Positions 26,125-35,480 are shown, counted from the stretch's first letter. The stretch: DNA of 64,000 bases from Scopulibacillus darangshiensis (GCF_004341035.1 NZ_SLXK01000004.1:62001-126000); one strand, 5' to 3'. Notes: generated from the letters alone by a model not told the origin. Made by a program: numbers and translations.

Positions 26125-26418
26125 CTAGGCGATGACTTCACCTTCATAGTAGCTTGCTTGTGAGTTTTGCGTTTGGGATGTCTGTTTTTCCGCTTTGCGG
26201 GAGTGGGAATGATGCTGATGAAACATGTCACTGTTCACATATGCTTCGAAATCCTCTTTTGTTTCCCATCGAGAAATTGCTTCTATTTTATTGTCTGCTT
26301 TCCATAGCTCCATATTGACGAATCCGTTGCATTCTTTTAACTGAGGTGCGGACATACGAAATCGTTCAGCGATCTTTTCTGGATCTTCCGTGGTAATTGT
26401 ATTGACAACAACGTACAT
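26125..26418 (-). CDS. Antibiotic-biosynthesis-monooxygenase-fold protein, IsdG/HmoA-like heme monooxygenase
   Basis: 97 residues, the size of IsdG/HmoA proteins. The conserved Asn is in VVVNTITTED, the Trp in ISRWETKEDFEAYV and a candidate proximal His in MFHQHHSHS. Such enzymes open heme to release iron, or protect against excess heme, in the cytoplasm. The His- and Gln-rich C-terminal tail is an extension beyond the core fold. It has its own terminator. A 16-bp operator-like site in its upstream region and the adjacent TetR gene suggest ligand-controlled expression. Confidence 0.78.
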   Translation of the reverse strand: MYVVVNTITTEDPEKIAERFRMSAPQLKECNGFVNMELWKADNKIEAISRWETKEDFEAYVNSDMFHQHHSHSRKAEKQTSQTQNSQASYYEGEVIA

Positions 26419-26448
26419 GATTAAGGTCCTCCTTTAATTAGACTTATT

Positions 26449-26464
26449 TTGACACAAGTGTCGG
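26449..26464 (+). promoter_or_regulatory. Operator-like 16-mer, copy 1
   Basis: TTGACACAAGTGTCGG contains the palindrome GACAC-AA-GTGTC. It is 14/16 identical to the inverted copy at 26514-26529. Both lie between the TetR and heme monooxygenase genes. Confidence 0.6.
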
Positions 26465-26513
26465 TTAACGATAAAAAATCAATATTTAATTACTAAAGCC
26501 ATCATCTCAAATC

Positions 26514-26529
26514 CCGACACATCTGTCAA
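26514..26529 (-). promoter_or_regulatory. Operator-like 16-mer, copy 2, overlapping a TTGACA box
   Basis: On the minus strand TTGACAGATGTGTCGG supplies a consensus -35 box directed at the heme monooxygenase gene. A repressor bound here would block that promoter. The neighbouring TetR protein is the natural candidate. Confidence 0.6.
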
Positions 26530-26547
26530 TAAGGCCGTTTTGAATCT

Positions 26548-27126
26548 CTATGACCTTTTTGTGCCGCTCATTCCTTCATATAGGACTTGAAAGATCAACT
26601 CACTCCAATCCCGATGGTTCATTGCGTCATCATTTGGAATCTCGATCGCTGTGAAATAGACACGGGCTAGAACTGAACTTGGGATGTCCGAGCGGATCTC
26701 GTCTGTCTGTTTTGCCTTTTCAATTAAATCCGTTATTGTTTGATAAAGCCTTGTATGTTCTTCGGAAAGCCTGTCAATCGACGATTTAACAGCGGGTGAG
26801 CTGTCACGGTTAATCAGCGGAATCATTTGTGTGATTTGATGAATCTGAGAATATTTTATGAAAATTTGCATCAGCTCTTTTAGATGCATCAGCGGGGAAG
26901 CCAGCGGTTTTAAAGCTTCACTTTCGGCCGTAAGCCTGTTCATAATATTTATCATATAGGCGGTGACAAGCTCCTCTTTGCTCGCATAATATTCATATAT
27001 TGTGCTTCTCGCCACATTCAGCCGGTTTGCCAGCAATTTAAAGTGAAAGCCGTCATATCCTTTTTCCAGAAGCAGCCGCTCTGTCTCTGCCATAAGATCT
27101 TGAAAATCAATTTTCCGTTTCGCCAT
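26548..27126 (-). CDS. TetR-family transcriptional regulator
   Basis: 192 residues from ATG 27126. The HTH (about 8-52) reads LLANRLNVARSTIYEYYASK, and the C-terminal half is all-helical like other TetR ligand domains. The frame runs six codons upstream, but ATGAGG nine bases before ATG 27126 is the best ribosome site. It points toward the heme monooxygenase and probably binds the paired 16-mers between them. Confidence 0.85.
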   Translation of the reverse strand: MAKRKIDFQDLMAETERLLLEKGYDGFHFKLLANRLNVARSTIYEYYASKEELVTAYMINIMNRLTAESEALKPLASPLMHLKELMQIFIKYSQIHQITQMIPLINRDSSPAVKSSIDRLSEEHTRLYQTITDLIEKAKQTDEIRSDIPSSVLARVYFTAIEIPNDDAMNHRDWSELIFQVLYEGMSGTKRS

Positions 27127-27218
27127 AATGTTCATCCTCATCATTGAAAATACCGAAGTCTAAATTGCTTCTAGCCTTTAATTTAATGTAAAATCGGCTA
27201 AAACTCAAGCTGCCCAAG

Positions 27219-27260
27219 CAAAAAACGCCTCAGCTTCCAAATAGGGAAGCCTGAGGCGTT
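27219..27260 (-). terminator. Rho-independent terminator of ggt
   Basis: On the minus strand AACGCCTCAGGCTTCC pairs with GGAAGCTGAGGCGTT (one bulged base) around a six-base loop, followed by TTTTTG. Confidence 0.9.
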
Positions 27261-27275
27261 CATTAAATACGTTAT

Positions 27276-29075
27276 TTATTTATCATTGTGCCTGTTATGG
27301 TGATCATGGCGCGCGCCTTTAACATGGTCTATTCCTTGAGCGCGTCCTTGCCTGGTTGAGTCGGCGGCCCCTAGATAAAAGTTAGGGTAAATCCTGATCA
27401 TTTGAACATTGCCGATATCTCTTGGCACCTTATCAAATTTATAACCTAACTGTTCTAATTGTCCCCGAACATTCTCCGGAACGCCTTGTTCCCAGCGGAT
27501 ATCAGGATAATCCGGGCTGTAAATCCGCTGTTCCTCGATCGCCTGTTTTGGCGCCATGCCGTAATCAATCACATTTATGATTGTCTGAGCAACGGATGTG
27601 ATGATGGTCTTGCCGCCGGGAGATCCGACCGTCATGAAGGGATTGCCGTCTTTATCGAAGACAATCGTCGGACTCATGCTGCTCATCGGACGCTTGCCCG
27701 CTTTAACCTGGTTAGCGCCACCTGGGACCGCATCAAAGTCGGTCATTTCATTATTCAGCATGAACCCATACCCAGGAACCATAATGCCTGTTCCAAATTC
27801 CTGCTCAATCGTTGTCGTGTACGAAACAAGATTACCCCATTGGTCTGCCACAGTAAAATGGGTTGTTTCTCCAGTCTTTTTGTCATTTGGCTGCTCAACA
27901 TAGCCGTGGTTTTCACCATCTTGATAGGCCCATGGATCACCAGGCTTGATACTTTTGTTTGCTTTTCCGAGCTCAATAAGCTGTCTTCGCTTAGCAATGT
28001 AATCATCATCGAGCATGCCTTTCATCGGCACATCGACGAATTTTGGGTCACCGATGTAGGCGCCGCGATCGGCGTAGGCGACATGCATCGCTTCGGCTAA
28101 AAGATTATATTTTTCAGGTGAGCGGGGGCCATATTGCTTCATATCATAGCCCTCAAGCAGCTTTAAGATTTGCAGCACTGTCAAACCGCCTGAGCTTGGC
28201 GGGGGCATCGTTGCCAGCTTATAACCGCGATAAGTGCCCATTAACGGCTTATCCACAGTGACATCATAATTGGACAAGTCTTTTTCTGTCATAGTACCGC
28301 CGAATTTTTGGACGGTGGAGGCCAGGGCTTTGGTAATCGGGCCGTGGTAAAGGGCAGCCGACCCGCGCTTTTCAATCATATTTAATGTCTTCGCCAGATC
28401 CTTTTGGACGAGTTTATCGCCTTTTTGCAGCGGTTCCCCATTAGGTAAAAAGATATTTTTGGCAGCGCTTCTTGACAGTTTTTCCTGGTTATCCTTAACT
28501 GCGTCAGCAAGCACCCAATTGACTTTTACGCCATGTTTGGCCAGCTTTTCGGCTGGCGTCACAAGTTTTTTCCAGTCTACCGTTCCCCATTTGTCATAGG
28601 CTGTCTCAAGTCCTTTTAATGTGCCGGGAACACCGACGGCATCACCCATCATGACCCGTTCGTCGAAGGGTATGGGTTTTCCATCTTTATCGAGGAACAT
28701 ATCAGGCTTTGACCCGGCTGACGCTTTTTCGCGGCTGTCGATTATGGTTGTCTTGTCCTTCTTAGCGTCATACACCATCATGAAACCGCCGCCGCCAATA
28801 CCGGACATCATCGGTTCGCTGACATTTAAGGCAAATTGAATGGCGATGGCAGCATCGACCGCATTGCCGCCGTGCCTTAAGACATCAGCGCCTATTTTTG
28901 TCGCTTCTGGATGAGCTGTTGCAACCATGCCTTTTGTCCCAACATCAACCTGATATTTAGGCAAATCACCTTTTGGCGTCTTGCCATGCTCGTCCGCGTG
29001 AACGGCGGGCAGATTAATTCCGAGCAGCAAGCACAAGGTCAACAACACAGAAACGACTTTTACAACATTACGCAT
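27276..29075 (-). CDS. ggt: Secreted gamma-glutamyltransferase
   Basis: 599 residues. An N-terminal signal peptide (VVSVLLTLCLLLGINLPAVHA) is followed by the proenzyme. Autocleavage should occur before Thr404 in TGETTHFTV, which becomes the nucleophile of the small subunit. MSSMSPTIV and GSPGGKTIITSV line the glutamyl pocket. The enzyme splits glutathione, glutamine or poly-gamma-glutamate-type bonds outside the cell. ATG 29075 is preferred over GTG 29078 because GGGAGGG is then seven bases away. The length is typical. The C-terminal KGARHDHHNRHNDK tail is unusually His-rich. Confidence 0.93.
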   Translation of the reverse strand: MRNVVKVVSVLLTLCLLLGINLPAVHADEHGKTPKGDLPKYQVDVGTKGMVATAHPEATKIGADVLRHGGNAVDAAIAIQFALNVSEPMMSGIGGGGFMMVYDAKKDKTTIIDSREKASAGSKPDMFLDKDGKPIPFDERVMMGDAVGVPGTLKGLETAYDKWGTVDWKKLVTPAEKLAKHGVKVNWVLADAVKDNQEKLSRSAAKNIFLPNGEPLQKGDKLVQKDLAKTLNMIEKRGSAALYHGPITKALASTVQKFGGTMTEKDLSNYDVTVDKPLMGTYRGYKLATMPPPSSGGLTVLQILKLLEGYDMKQYGPRSPEKYNLLAEAMHVAYADRGAYIGDPKFVDVPMKGMLDDDYIAKRRQLIELGKANKSIKPGDPWAYQDGENHGYVEQPNDKKTGETTHFTVADQWGNLVSYTTTIEQEFGTGIMVPGYGFMLNNEMTDFDAVPGGANQVKAGKRPMSSMSPTIVFDKDGNPFMTVGSPGGKTIITSVAQTIINVIDYGMAPKQAIEEQRIYSPDYPDIRWEQGVPENVRGQLEQLGYKFDKVPRDIGNVQMIRIYPNFYLGAADSTRQGRAQGIDHVKGARHDHHNRHNDK

Positions 29076-29256
29076 CACTAATCCCTCCCATTGTTTTCGA
29101 CATATAATAACAGAATAGTATAAATTATTTAAGTGCCTTTTGATCTAAATGACAGTAAAACGAGTTTTGTTGAATCATGGTTTCCCGAACGATAAAATTA
29201 AGATGTGCAAAACTTTGGATTCAAAACAATTGAACATTGTTTGGGAGTGGAAAGTG

Positions 29257-30564
29257 ATGGTCTTTAAAATCGGAGTGATCGGTCCGCAATTGTCAGTGGA
29301 ACGTATTCTAGATATAGCGAAAGAATTTGAACTTGAGATGGCATTTAACTCTTATCCCTACACAAAACCAACTGAAACGGAAGAGCTTATAAAGCAGAAT
29401 AAGCACGGAATAGATGCCTGGTTATTTTCAGGACCAATTCCTTATGAAATTGCAAAGAACTCCTTAGGTGAGGAAGAGGATTTGGATTTGGTGCTTATCT
29501 CCCCGACCGAAACAGGAATTTACAAAGGGCTGGTGGATCTTGCCTATCAAACTGGGAGTTTACTCGAATCAATAAGCATTGATATCCCATTTTCAGTTGA
29601 CTTGGTCGATCATGCACTAAACCAATTGGAGAAACCGCCAAGTCATGTTTATATGAAAACCTTCGATGTTCATATTAACCCGGAAGAATTGTTTCAAACC
29701 CATCTAAAGTTATGGGAGGAAGGAAAGGTACAAGGTGTATTAACTACCTATTCATCGGTAAACGAGGATTTGAAAAAAATGGGCATTCCATCCCACTGGA
29801 TTACGACAAGCCGTTTGGAAACGAGACAAACCTTACAAATTCTAGCGGAAAAAGTCCGCGCTTCGTACTTTAAGGATACGCAAATTGGTGTTGAAATCAT
29901 TGAAGTCGAGCAATTTGACCGGATTATAGAAAAGGCAAAAAGCCCTTACCATTTACAATATCTTGAACTCCGTTTAAAGGAAATGCTGCTTCAATTCTGT
30001 GAAAGGATGGACGGGTCGTTATTAGAAAAGGGGAATGGGCGTTATGTGATCATTTGTTCTCGGGGGGCGGTTGAACGTGAAATGGGTGTCCTGCAAAGTA
30101 CTGTGGATCAGTTGTCGTTAGAAACCGATAGTCCTGTTAGTGTAGGAATAGGATTCGGGGAAACTGTTTTTTCAGCTGAAAGCAATGCCCGCCGTGCCAT
30201 ACAACAATCAAAAGAAAAGCCGGAGCGTGGTACAGTTATCGTTGAAGATGACGGTAAGATTATCGAATCACTGGAACAAGGAAGAAGATTAGCCTATTCT
30301 CCACGGATAGATGACAGGAATTTGTTAAATAAATTGAAAAAGGGAAATATCAGCGTTAAAACCTATAACAAAATCAATGCCCTTATAACAAGAATGGGCT
30401 GGCAAGATTTTTCGACAAAAGATTTAGCTGTTCAACTTCATATGACTAATCGCAATGCCCAACGAATTATTGCGGATCTGTGTGAAGCAGGATTAGCAGA
30501 ATCCATCGGGGAAGAAGCGCGTTACAGCCGTGGAAGACCAAATAAAATTTATCGATTAAAATAG
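29257..30564 (+). CDS. Three-part transcriptional regulator: N-terminal sensor, GGDEF-like domain, C-terminal winged HTH
   Basis: 435 residues from ATG 29257, where GGGAGTGG gives the ribosome site. Residues 1-190 look like an alpha/beta sensor (FKIGVIGPQLSVERILDIAKEF). About 230-350 resemble the nucleotide-cyclase fold, with VSVGIGFGETVFSAESNARR matching the end of GGDEF domains but no GGDEF active-site motif. About 375-435 form a winged HTH (LAVQLHMTNRNAQRIIADL) ending SRGRPNKIYRL. It precedes the YhjCB-M20 operon and probably controls it. I know no named family member. Confidence 0.72.
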   Translation: MVFKIGVIGPQLSVERILDIAKEFELEMAFNSYPYTKPTETEELIKQNKHGIDAWLFSGPIPYEIAKNSLGEEEDLDLVLISPTETGIYKGLVDLAYQTGSLLESISIDIPFSVDLVDHALNQLEKPPSHVYMKTFDVHINPEELFQTHLKLWEEGKVQGVLTTYSSVNEDLKKMGIPSHWITTSRLETRQTLQILAEKVRASYFKDTQIGVEIIEVEQFDRIIEKAKSPYHLQYLELRLKEMLLQFCERMDGSLLEKGNGRYVIICSRGAVEREMGVLQSTVDQLSLETDSPVSVGIGFGETVFSAESNARRAIQQSKEKPERGTVIVEDDGKIIESLEQGRRLAYSPRIDDRNLLNKLKKGNISVKTYNKINALITRMGWQDFSTKDLAVQLHMTNRNAQRIIADLCEAGLAESIGEEARYSRGRPNKIYRLK

Positions 30565-30592
30565 ACATCCAAAAATTGGATGTCTATTTTTT
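30561..30592 (+). terminator. Rho-independent terminator of the three-domain regulator gene
   Basis: ATAGACATCC and GGATGTCTAT form a perfect stem with a loop AAAAATT (stop codon inside the stem), followed by TTTTT. Confidence 0.88.
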
Positions 30593-30661
30593 ATAGTTTA
30601 TTTCAAAAAACCATTGAATTCTAAAAATTGTTTACATAAAATAAATATATAACGAAATTAT

Positions 30662-30692
30662 CGCTTTATATTCGCTAATTAAATATAAAGCG
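30662..30692. promoter_or_regulatory. Interrupted palindrome upstream of yhjC, candidate operator
   Basis: CGCTTTATATT and AATATAAAGCG are perfect 11-bp arms with a nine-base spacer, 40 bp before the yhjC start. No U-tract follows, so an operator is likelier than a terminator; the regulator encoded just upstream is the obvious binder. Confidence 0.55.
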
Positions 30693-30731
30693 TTTTCCAT
30701 TACACTTGTTTGCGGAAGGGGAGTGGATTTG

Positions 30732-30923
30732 GTGAAGCTAAAGCATATCGTGTCAATCCTGCCTGTCATTGGGCTGCTTGTCGGAATACCGTTTGTTAAC
30801 CGGGCGGAACCTTATATTTTGGGAATGCCGCCCATGATGTTTTGGGTAGCATTATGGACCGTGTTGACTTCGGTCACCATGTTTATTGTTTACAAACTAG
30901 AAAAAAAACAAGAAAGCGGGTGA
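30732..30923 (+). CDS. yhjC: DUF3311 small membrane protein, YhjC-like symporter partner
   Basis: 63 residues from GTG 30732, nine bases behind AAGGGGAG. Two transmembrane helices (VSILPVIGLLVGIPFVN and MMFWVALWTVLTSVTMFIVY) match the DUF3311 family. It lies eight bases before a sodium:solute symporter, exactly as yhjC-yhjB in Bacillus subtilis, and is probably an accessory subunit. An upstream GTG at 30723 has no spacing to the ribosome site. Confidence 0.85.
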   Translation: MKLKHIVSILPVIGLLVGIPFVNRAEPYILGMPPMMFWVALWTVLTSVTMFIVYKLEKKQESG

Positions 30924-30931
30924 AATAAAAA

Positions 30932-32422
30932 ATGAATATAGCGCTTATTATTATCTTTTTCTTTCTGCTTATCAGCATCTATCTAGGCATACGTTCCCGT
31001 AAAGGCAAGGATATGGAATTGGAACAATGGAGCGTTGGCGGACGCGGCTTTGGTACCGTATTTGTCTTCTTGTTAATGGCCGGGGAAACATTTACGACAT
31101 TCACATTTCTTGGCGGAAGCGGCTGGGCTTATGGCAACGGCATTGCGGCACTTTACATTATTTGTTATGGCTGTCTAATGTTCATTCTATCTTACTGGAT
31201 CCTTCCAGTTATATGGAAGTATGGAAAAGATAAAAGTCTTGTTTCTCAAGCAGATTTCTTTGCTCACAAATATAAAAGCACAGGGATAGGCGTCGTTGTT
31301 TCACTTGTCGGTATCATCGCGTTAATTCCTTATCTCACCCTCCAACTCAAAGGGTTAGGATTAATAGTCTCAGTTGCTTCCAATGGAAGTATTTCTTATA
31401 ACACAGCGATATGGATTGGGTTAATTAGCGTCATTGTATATGTCACGCTATCGGGGGTTCATGGGTCGGCTTGGACATCCGTGATAAAAGATATTTTGAT
31501 CCTTCTAGTGGTCGTTTTCCTGGGTGTGTATTTGCCAATTCATTATTACGGCGGCTTTGAGTCTATGTTTAAAGCGATTGAAACGGCAGACCCAGGGTTT
31601 TTAACGCTTAAAGGCAATGGGCTAAGTGTTTCTTGGTTCATTTCATCTGCTCTAGTATCAGCATTGGGGGCTTATATGTGGCCGCATTCATTTGGCGCTG
31701 CATATACGGCGAAGAACCCCGACGTATTCAAGAAAAATGCTATTGTATTGCCTCTGTATGAATTAATTTTGCTGTTTGCCTTTATGGTTGGCTTCGCGGC
31801 AATATTGCAAATTCCCAATCTAAAGGATACGGATATGGCCTTGCTAGCATTATCGAAAGCATCCTTTCCGCCTTGGTTTTTGGGAGTCATTGGCGGTGCA
31901 GGATTATTAACAGCCCTTGTCCCAGGTTCATTGATCCTTATGTCGACAGCAACATTGATTTCGAAAAATTTGTACAAACCTTTCAAAAAATCCGCTTCTG
32001 ACCGTGAGATCAATATCGTAGCCAAGAGTCTGGTTCCGATTGTAGGGCTGATTGCTGCTTATTTTACATTTAACGGAGGCGGTGCCATCGTTCAATTGTT
32101 ATTGATGGGATATGGGTTGATTACACAAGTCTTCCCATCATTTGTTTTCAGCCTAATGAAACGGAATCCAGTAACAAAGGTTGGTGCAGGAGCGGGGATC
32201 TTGGTTGGGGTGTTGATCATTGCTTATACAACAATTACTGGGATAACAATCGGACAGATTTTTCCTGCTATCCCCCAAGCTATAAAAGATATTAATGTTG
32301 GCATATATGCTTTATTGGCAAATGTGGTCGTTACGCTGATTGTTAGTGCATTAACCAAACGAGTAAACCAAAATGGTCTATCTCAAAAAACAGAAAGCAC
32401 AGGAAAAACAGCAATTAAATAG
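30932..32422 (+). CDS. yhjB: Sodium:solute symporter, YhjB-like
   Basis: 496 residues with about 13 helices. SVGGRGFGTVFVFLLMAGET is the family's first-helix region and GGAGLLTALVPGSLILMSTA the Na+-site helix. The partner gene yhjC is directly upstream and an M20 amidohydrolase follows 47 bases downstream. It therefore probably imports an N-acyl amino acid or related conjugate that the hydrolase cleaves. The substrate of YhjB itself is not established. Confidence 0.88.
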   Translation: MNIALIIIFFFLLISIYLGIRSRKGKDMELEQWSVGGRGFGTVFVFLLMAGETFTTFTFLGGSGWAYGNGIAALYIICYGCLMFILSYWILPVIWKYGKDKSLVSQADFFAHKYKSTGIGVVVSLVGIIALIPYLTLQLKGLGLIVSVASNGSISYNTAIWIGLISVIVYVTLSGVHGSAWTSVIKDILILLVVVFLGVYLPIHYYGGFESMFKAIETADPGFLTLKGNGLSVSWFISSALVSALGAYMWPHSFGAAYTAKNPDVFKKNAIVLPLYELILLFAFMVGFAAILQIPNLKDTDMALLALSKASFPPWFLGVIGGAGLLTALVPGSLILMSTATLISKNLYKPFKKSASDREINIVAKSLVPIVGLIAAYFTFNGGGAIVQLLLMGYGLITQVFPSFVFSLMKRNPVTKVGAGAGILVGVLIIAYTTITGITIGQIFPAIPQAIKDINVGIYALLANVVVTLIVSALTKRVNQNGLSQKTESTGKTAIK

Positions 32423-32469
32423 TTGGGCGGGGACAATTCCCTAAGTTTATCGGAAAGGATGTATTTGAA

Positions 32470-33651
32470 ATGACTGTAGAAGTACAATCTCAAGCAACTT
32501 TAATTGATAATGTAAAAGAAGATGTTATTAAATGGCGGCGATATTTGCATCAACATCCCGAATTATCCTTTCAAGAAATTGAAACGTCACAATTTGTTTA
32601 TGATACACTGTCATCATTTGGCGGTCTTGAACTTTCACGGCCGACAAAAACAAGTGTCGTTGCACGCTTAACCGGGTCACAGCCTGGTAAAACGCTTGCC
32701 ATCCGTGCAGATATGGATGCGCTGCCTATTACTGAAGAAACAGATTACGAATTTAAATCCCAAAATCCCGGGATCATGCATGCATGCGGCCATGATGGCC
32801 ACACAGCAATCCTATTAGGAACAGCAAAAGTTTTAACTCGTTTGCGTGATAAAATTAACGGTGAAGTTCGATTTATTTTCCAACATGCTGAAGAACAACC
32901 TCCCGGCGGTGCCATTGAAATGGTTAGGGCAGGTGTCATGGACGGTGTTGACATGGTGATCGGTTTGCATCTGATGACAACCGTAGAATCCGGCCAAATT
33001 GGCATCACTTCGGGCCCGACATCGAGCAATTCGGACACTTTCGAGATAACCGTTCTCGGAAAGGGCGGACATGGCGCAATGCCCCAAGATGCAGTGGACA
33101 GCGTGGCGATTGCCGGTCAAGTTTTAACCAACTTGCAACATATTGTATCAAGAAACACAGACCCGCTTGATTCACTTGTTGTTTCCGCTACGAAAATCCA
33201 TGGCGGCAGCGCGAATAATGTCATCCCCGACAAGGTTGAAATTGGAGGAACGGTACGCTCATTTAACCCAGAAACACGGGATAAGGCACCGAAATTAATG
33301 GAGCGCCTGATTAAAAACATAACCGAAGCCCATGGCGCAAACTACGAATTTAAATATAATAAGGGGTACAGTTCAGTTTATAATGATGAACTTGTAACAA
33401 GCAATGTTAGGGAAGCTTTGGTTGAGGCATTTGGTGAAGAGGTCGTCCAACATACTAAGCCATTCTCGGGAAGTGAAGACTTTTCAGGATTTCTTACAAA
33501 AGCACCCGGGACCTATTTTTGGGTAGGAACCGGGAATCAAGAAAAGAATTCGACTTACCCTCATCACCATCCAAAATTCGCTCTGGATGAAGACAGCATG
33601 GAAATGGGCGTAAAAGCGTTCGTCCATTCAGTATTCAAGTTATTAAACTAG
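32470..33651 (+). CDS. M20-family amidohydrolase, paralogue of the one at 21386
   Basis: 393 residues. The metal site is intact: ADMDALP, MHACGHDGHTAILLG, QHAEEQPPGGA, and HHHPKFALDEDSMEMG near the end. It is homologous along its whole length to the minus-strand M20 gene near 22 kb and has the same length. It should deacylate an N-acyl amino acid. The operon with YhjCB links uptake and cleavage. Confidence 0.88.
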   Translation: MTVEVQSQATLIDNVKEDVIKWRRYLHQHPELSFQEIETSQFVYDTLSSFGGLELSRPTKTSVVARLTGSQPGKTLAIRADMDALPITEETDYEFKSQNPGIMHACGHDGHTAILLGTAKVLTRLRDKINGEVRFIFQHAEEQPPGGAIEMVRAGVMDGVDMVIGLHLMTTVESGQIGITSGPTSSNSDTFEITVLGKGGHGAMPQDAVDSVAIAGQVLTNLQHIVSRNTDPLDSLVVSATKIHGGSANNVIPDKVEIGGTVRSFNPETRDKAPKLMERLIKNITEAHGANYEFKYNKGYSSVYNDELVTSNVREALVEAFGEEVVQHTKPFSGSEDFSGFLTKAPGTYFWVGTGNQEKNSTYPHHHPKFALDEDSMEMGVKAFVHSVFKLLN

Positions 33652-33667
33652 TTCCTTTTCAAACAAA

Positions 33668-33701
33668 GGTGAGGATCCCTTATGGGGTTCTCATCTTTTT
33701 T
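33668..33701 (+). terminator. Rho-independent terminator after the M20 gene
   Basis: GGTGAGGATCCC pairs with GGGGTTCTCATC (three G-U pairs) around a four-base loop, followed by TTTTTT. Confidence 0.82.
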
Positions 33702-33814
33702 CCTTCGCCAAGGGCGGAAGTGATACCTCATGGCTTCAAGTCTTCCGCTGATCTTTGTTATAATTGCCGTAGCTAGTAAATATGATTATCATTCAAGGCG
33801 AAAGGATGATCAGC

Positions 33815-35284
33815 ATGTACGGTAGTTTGGAAGAATTAACACAGCATCCAGTCTTTCATTATTTTTCTGAGATCTCAAAGATTCCAAGAGGATCCGGCAA
33901 TGAGAAAGCGATCAGTGATTTTTTGGTTCGTTTCGGCAAAGAGCGCGATTTAGTGACGATACAAGATGAGGCTTTAAATGTCATCATCAAAAAGCCTGCC
34001 ACGCCTGGATATGAGCAGGCGCCTACTATCATTATCCAAGGTCATATGGATATGGTTTGTGAAAAGAATGAAGGGACGGTCCATGATTTCCAAAAGGATC
34101 CGATTCGGCTAAAAATTAAGGGGGACATGCTGTATGCGTCAGGAACGACACTTGGGGCCGACAATGGCGTTGCGGTTGCTTACGCCTTGGCATTGCTCGC
34201 TGCGGACGATATTCCGCATCCTGCGCTTGAAGTGGTAATTACAACGGAAGAAGAGACAAGCATGGGCGGCGCCTTAGCGGTGGACCCGGGGCACTTTGAC
34301 GGCAGGATTTTTATTAATCTTGACTCAGAAGAGGATGGCAAGCTGTTAGTCAGCAGTGCCGGAGGGTCAAAGGCCGTTCATCGCGTGCCGATTGTCCGGG
34401 AAGAGGCTCCTGAGGATACGGCAGATTACAGGATCAGTATTCGCGGGCTAAAGGGAGGGCATTCAGGCATGTCGATCCAGGAAGGACGCGGCAATGCCAA
34501 TAAACTTATGGGCCGGTTGTTATACGGACTAGCGGCCGGTTTACCGTATGGTATTCAACAACTTAATGGCGGATTAGCATCCAATGCTATCCCGCGCGAA
34601 GCGGATGCTGTTATTTTGCTGCATGGGGATGACGCCAAGGAATGTGAAGTAAAAGTTGAAGAATGGCGTAACATTTTAAAAAATGAGCTGCGGGCGTCCG
34701 ACCCGGATGTCACTATTAAATTTGAAAAAGTGACCGCTGCTTCTGCGGGCATTTTTTCCGAAGGATCCAAGCATAAAGCTATTTCATCTCTAATGATGAT
34801 TCCGAACGGTATTCAAAGCATGAGCATGGAGATCGAAGGGCTGGTTGAGAGCTCGACCAATTTAGGTGTCGCCAGAACATTAGATACGGAATTGGTGCTT
34901 GAAAGCGATGTAAGAAGTTCAGTGAAAAGCCTAAAGGATGATATAGTGAACAGGTCCAAGCTTGTGGCGGATGTATTAGGGTGCGAATTTACCGCAGACT
35001 TCGATTATCCAGAATGGCCATACAATCCGGACTCTGAGATTCGACAGCTATTTGAAAAGGTATACACAAAGGAGCATGGGACGGATATAGAAGTCATCGC
35101 CGTCCATGCCGGGATTGAATGCGGCATTTTTGCAGAAAAGCTTCCGGGGTTAGATGCGATCTCACTCGGTCCCGATATGTACAATGTCCACACACCTGAT
35201 GAACATCTGAATATCCCTTCTACAATAAAGACATGGGAGTTTTTCCTTGCCGCATTAAAAGAAATGAAAACACTGGATGATTAA
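33815..35284 (+). CDS. pepD: Aminoacyl-histidine dipeptidase (M20C)
   Basis: 489 residues, the standard PepD length. Zinc-binding motifs are GHMDMVCEKN, LGADNGVAVAYALALL, TTEEETSMGGA and NLDSEEDG. The enzyme cleaves Xaa-His and other dipeptides in the cytoplasm. ATG 33815 is chosen because AAAGGA lies eight or nine bases upstream; the open frame begins eleven codons earlier without a spaced ribosome site. It stands alone, with a terminator on each side. Confidence 0.9.
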   Translation: MYGSLEELTQHPVFHYFSEISKIPRGSGNEKAISDFLVRFGKERDLVTIQDEALNVIIKKPATPGYEQAPTIIIQGHMDMVCEKNEGTVHDFQKDPIRLKIKGDMLYASGTTLGADNGVAVAYALALLAADDIPHPALEVVITTEEETSMGGALAVDPGHFDGRIFINLDSEEDGKLLVSSAGGSKAVHRVPIVREEAPEDTADYRISIRGLKGGHSGMSIQEGRGNANKLMGRLLYGLAAGLPYGIQQLNGGLASNAIPREADAVILLHGDDAKECEVKVEEWRNILKNELRASDPDVTIKFEKVTAASAGIFSEGSKHKAISSLMMIPNGIQSMSMEIEGLVESSTNLGVARTLDTELVLESDVRSSVKSLKDDIVNRSKLVADVLGCEFTADFDYPEWPYNPDSEIRQLFEKVYTKEHGTDIEVIAVHAGIECGIFAEKLPGLDAISLGPDMYNVHTPDEHLNIPSTIKTWEFFLAALKEMKTLDD

Positions 35285-35349
35285 AAGATGAGATAGAACC
35301 TAGAACTGGGTTAAATAGACCTAAGGAAGATATAGAGGAATTAATACAT

Positions 35350-35390
35350 AAAGGTGTCCTGAAGGTTTGACTTCCTTGGGGCACCTTTTT
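35350..35390 (+). terminator. Rho-independent terminator after pepD
   Basis: AAAGGTGTCC pairs with GGGCACCTTT (one G-U) around an 18-base loop that can itself fold, followed by TTTTG. Confidence 0.75.
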
Positions 35391-35435
35391 GAATGGTGAA
35401 AATTGGGAAGGGGGGCGGGTAGGCACCAATGGGAG

Positions 35436-35480
35436 TGATTCGTGCCCGTGGAGCGGGAAAAATGGCCCGGACGGTCATCC
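35436..35480. repeat. Dispersed hairpin-type repeat, family C, degenerate copy
   Basis: TTCGTGCCCGTGGAGCGG, AAAA and GGCCCGG match the perfect copy at 54354-54397 (TCGTGCCCGTGGACCGG, AAAA, GGCCTGG). The right closing arm has decayed here. The rest of the 320-base gap before the lipoprotein holds only the pepD terminator and no recognisable gene. Confidence 0.5.
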
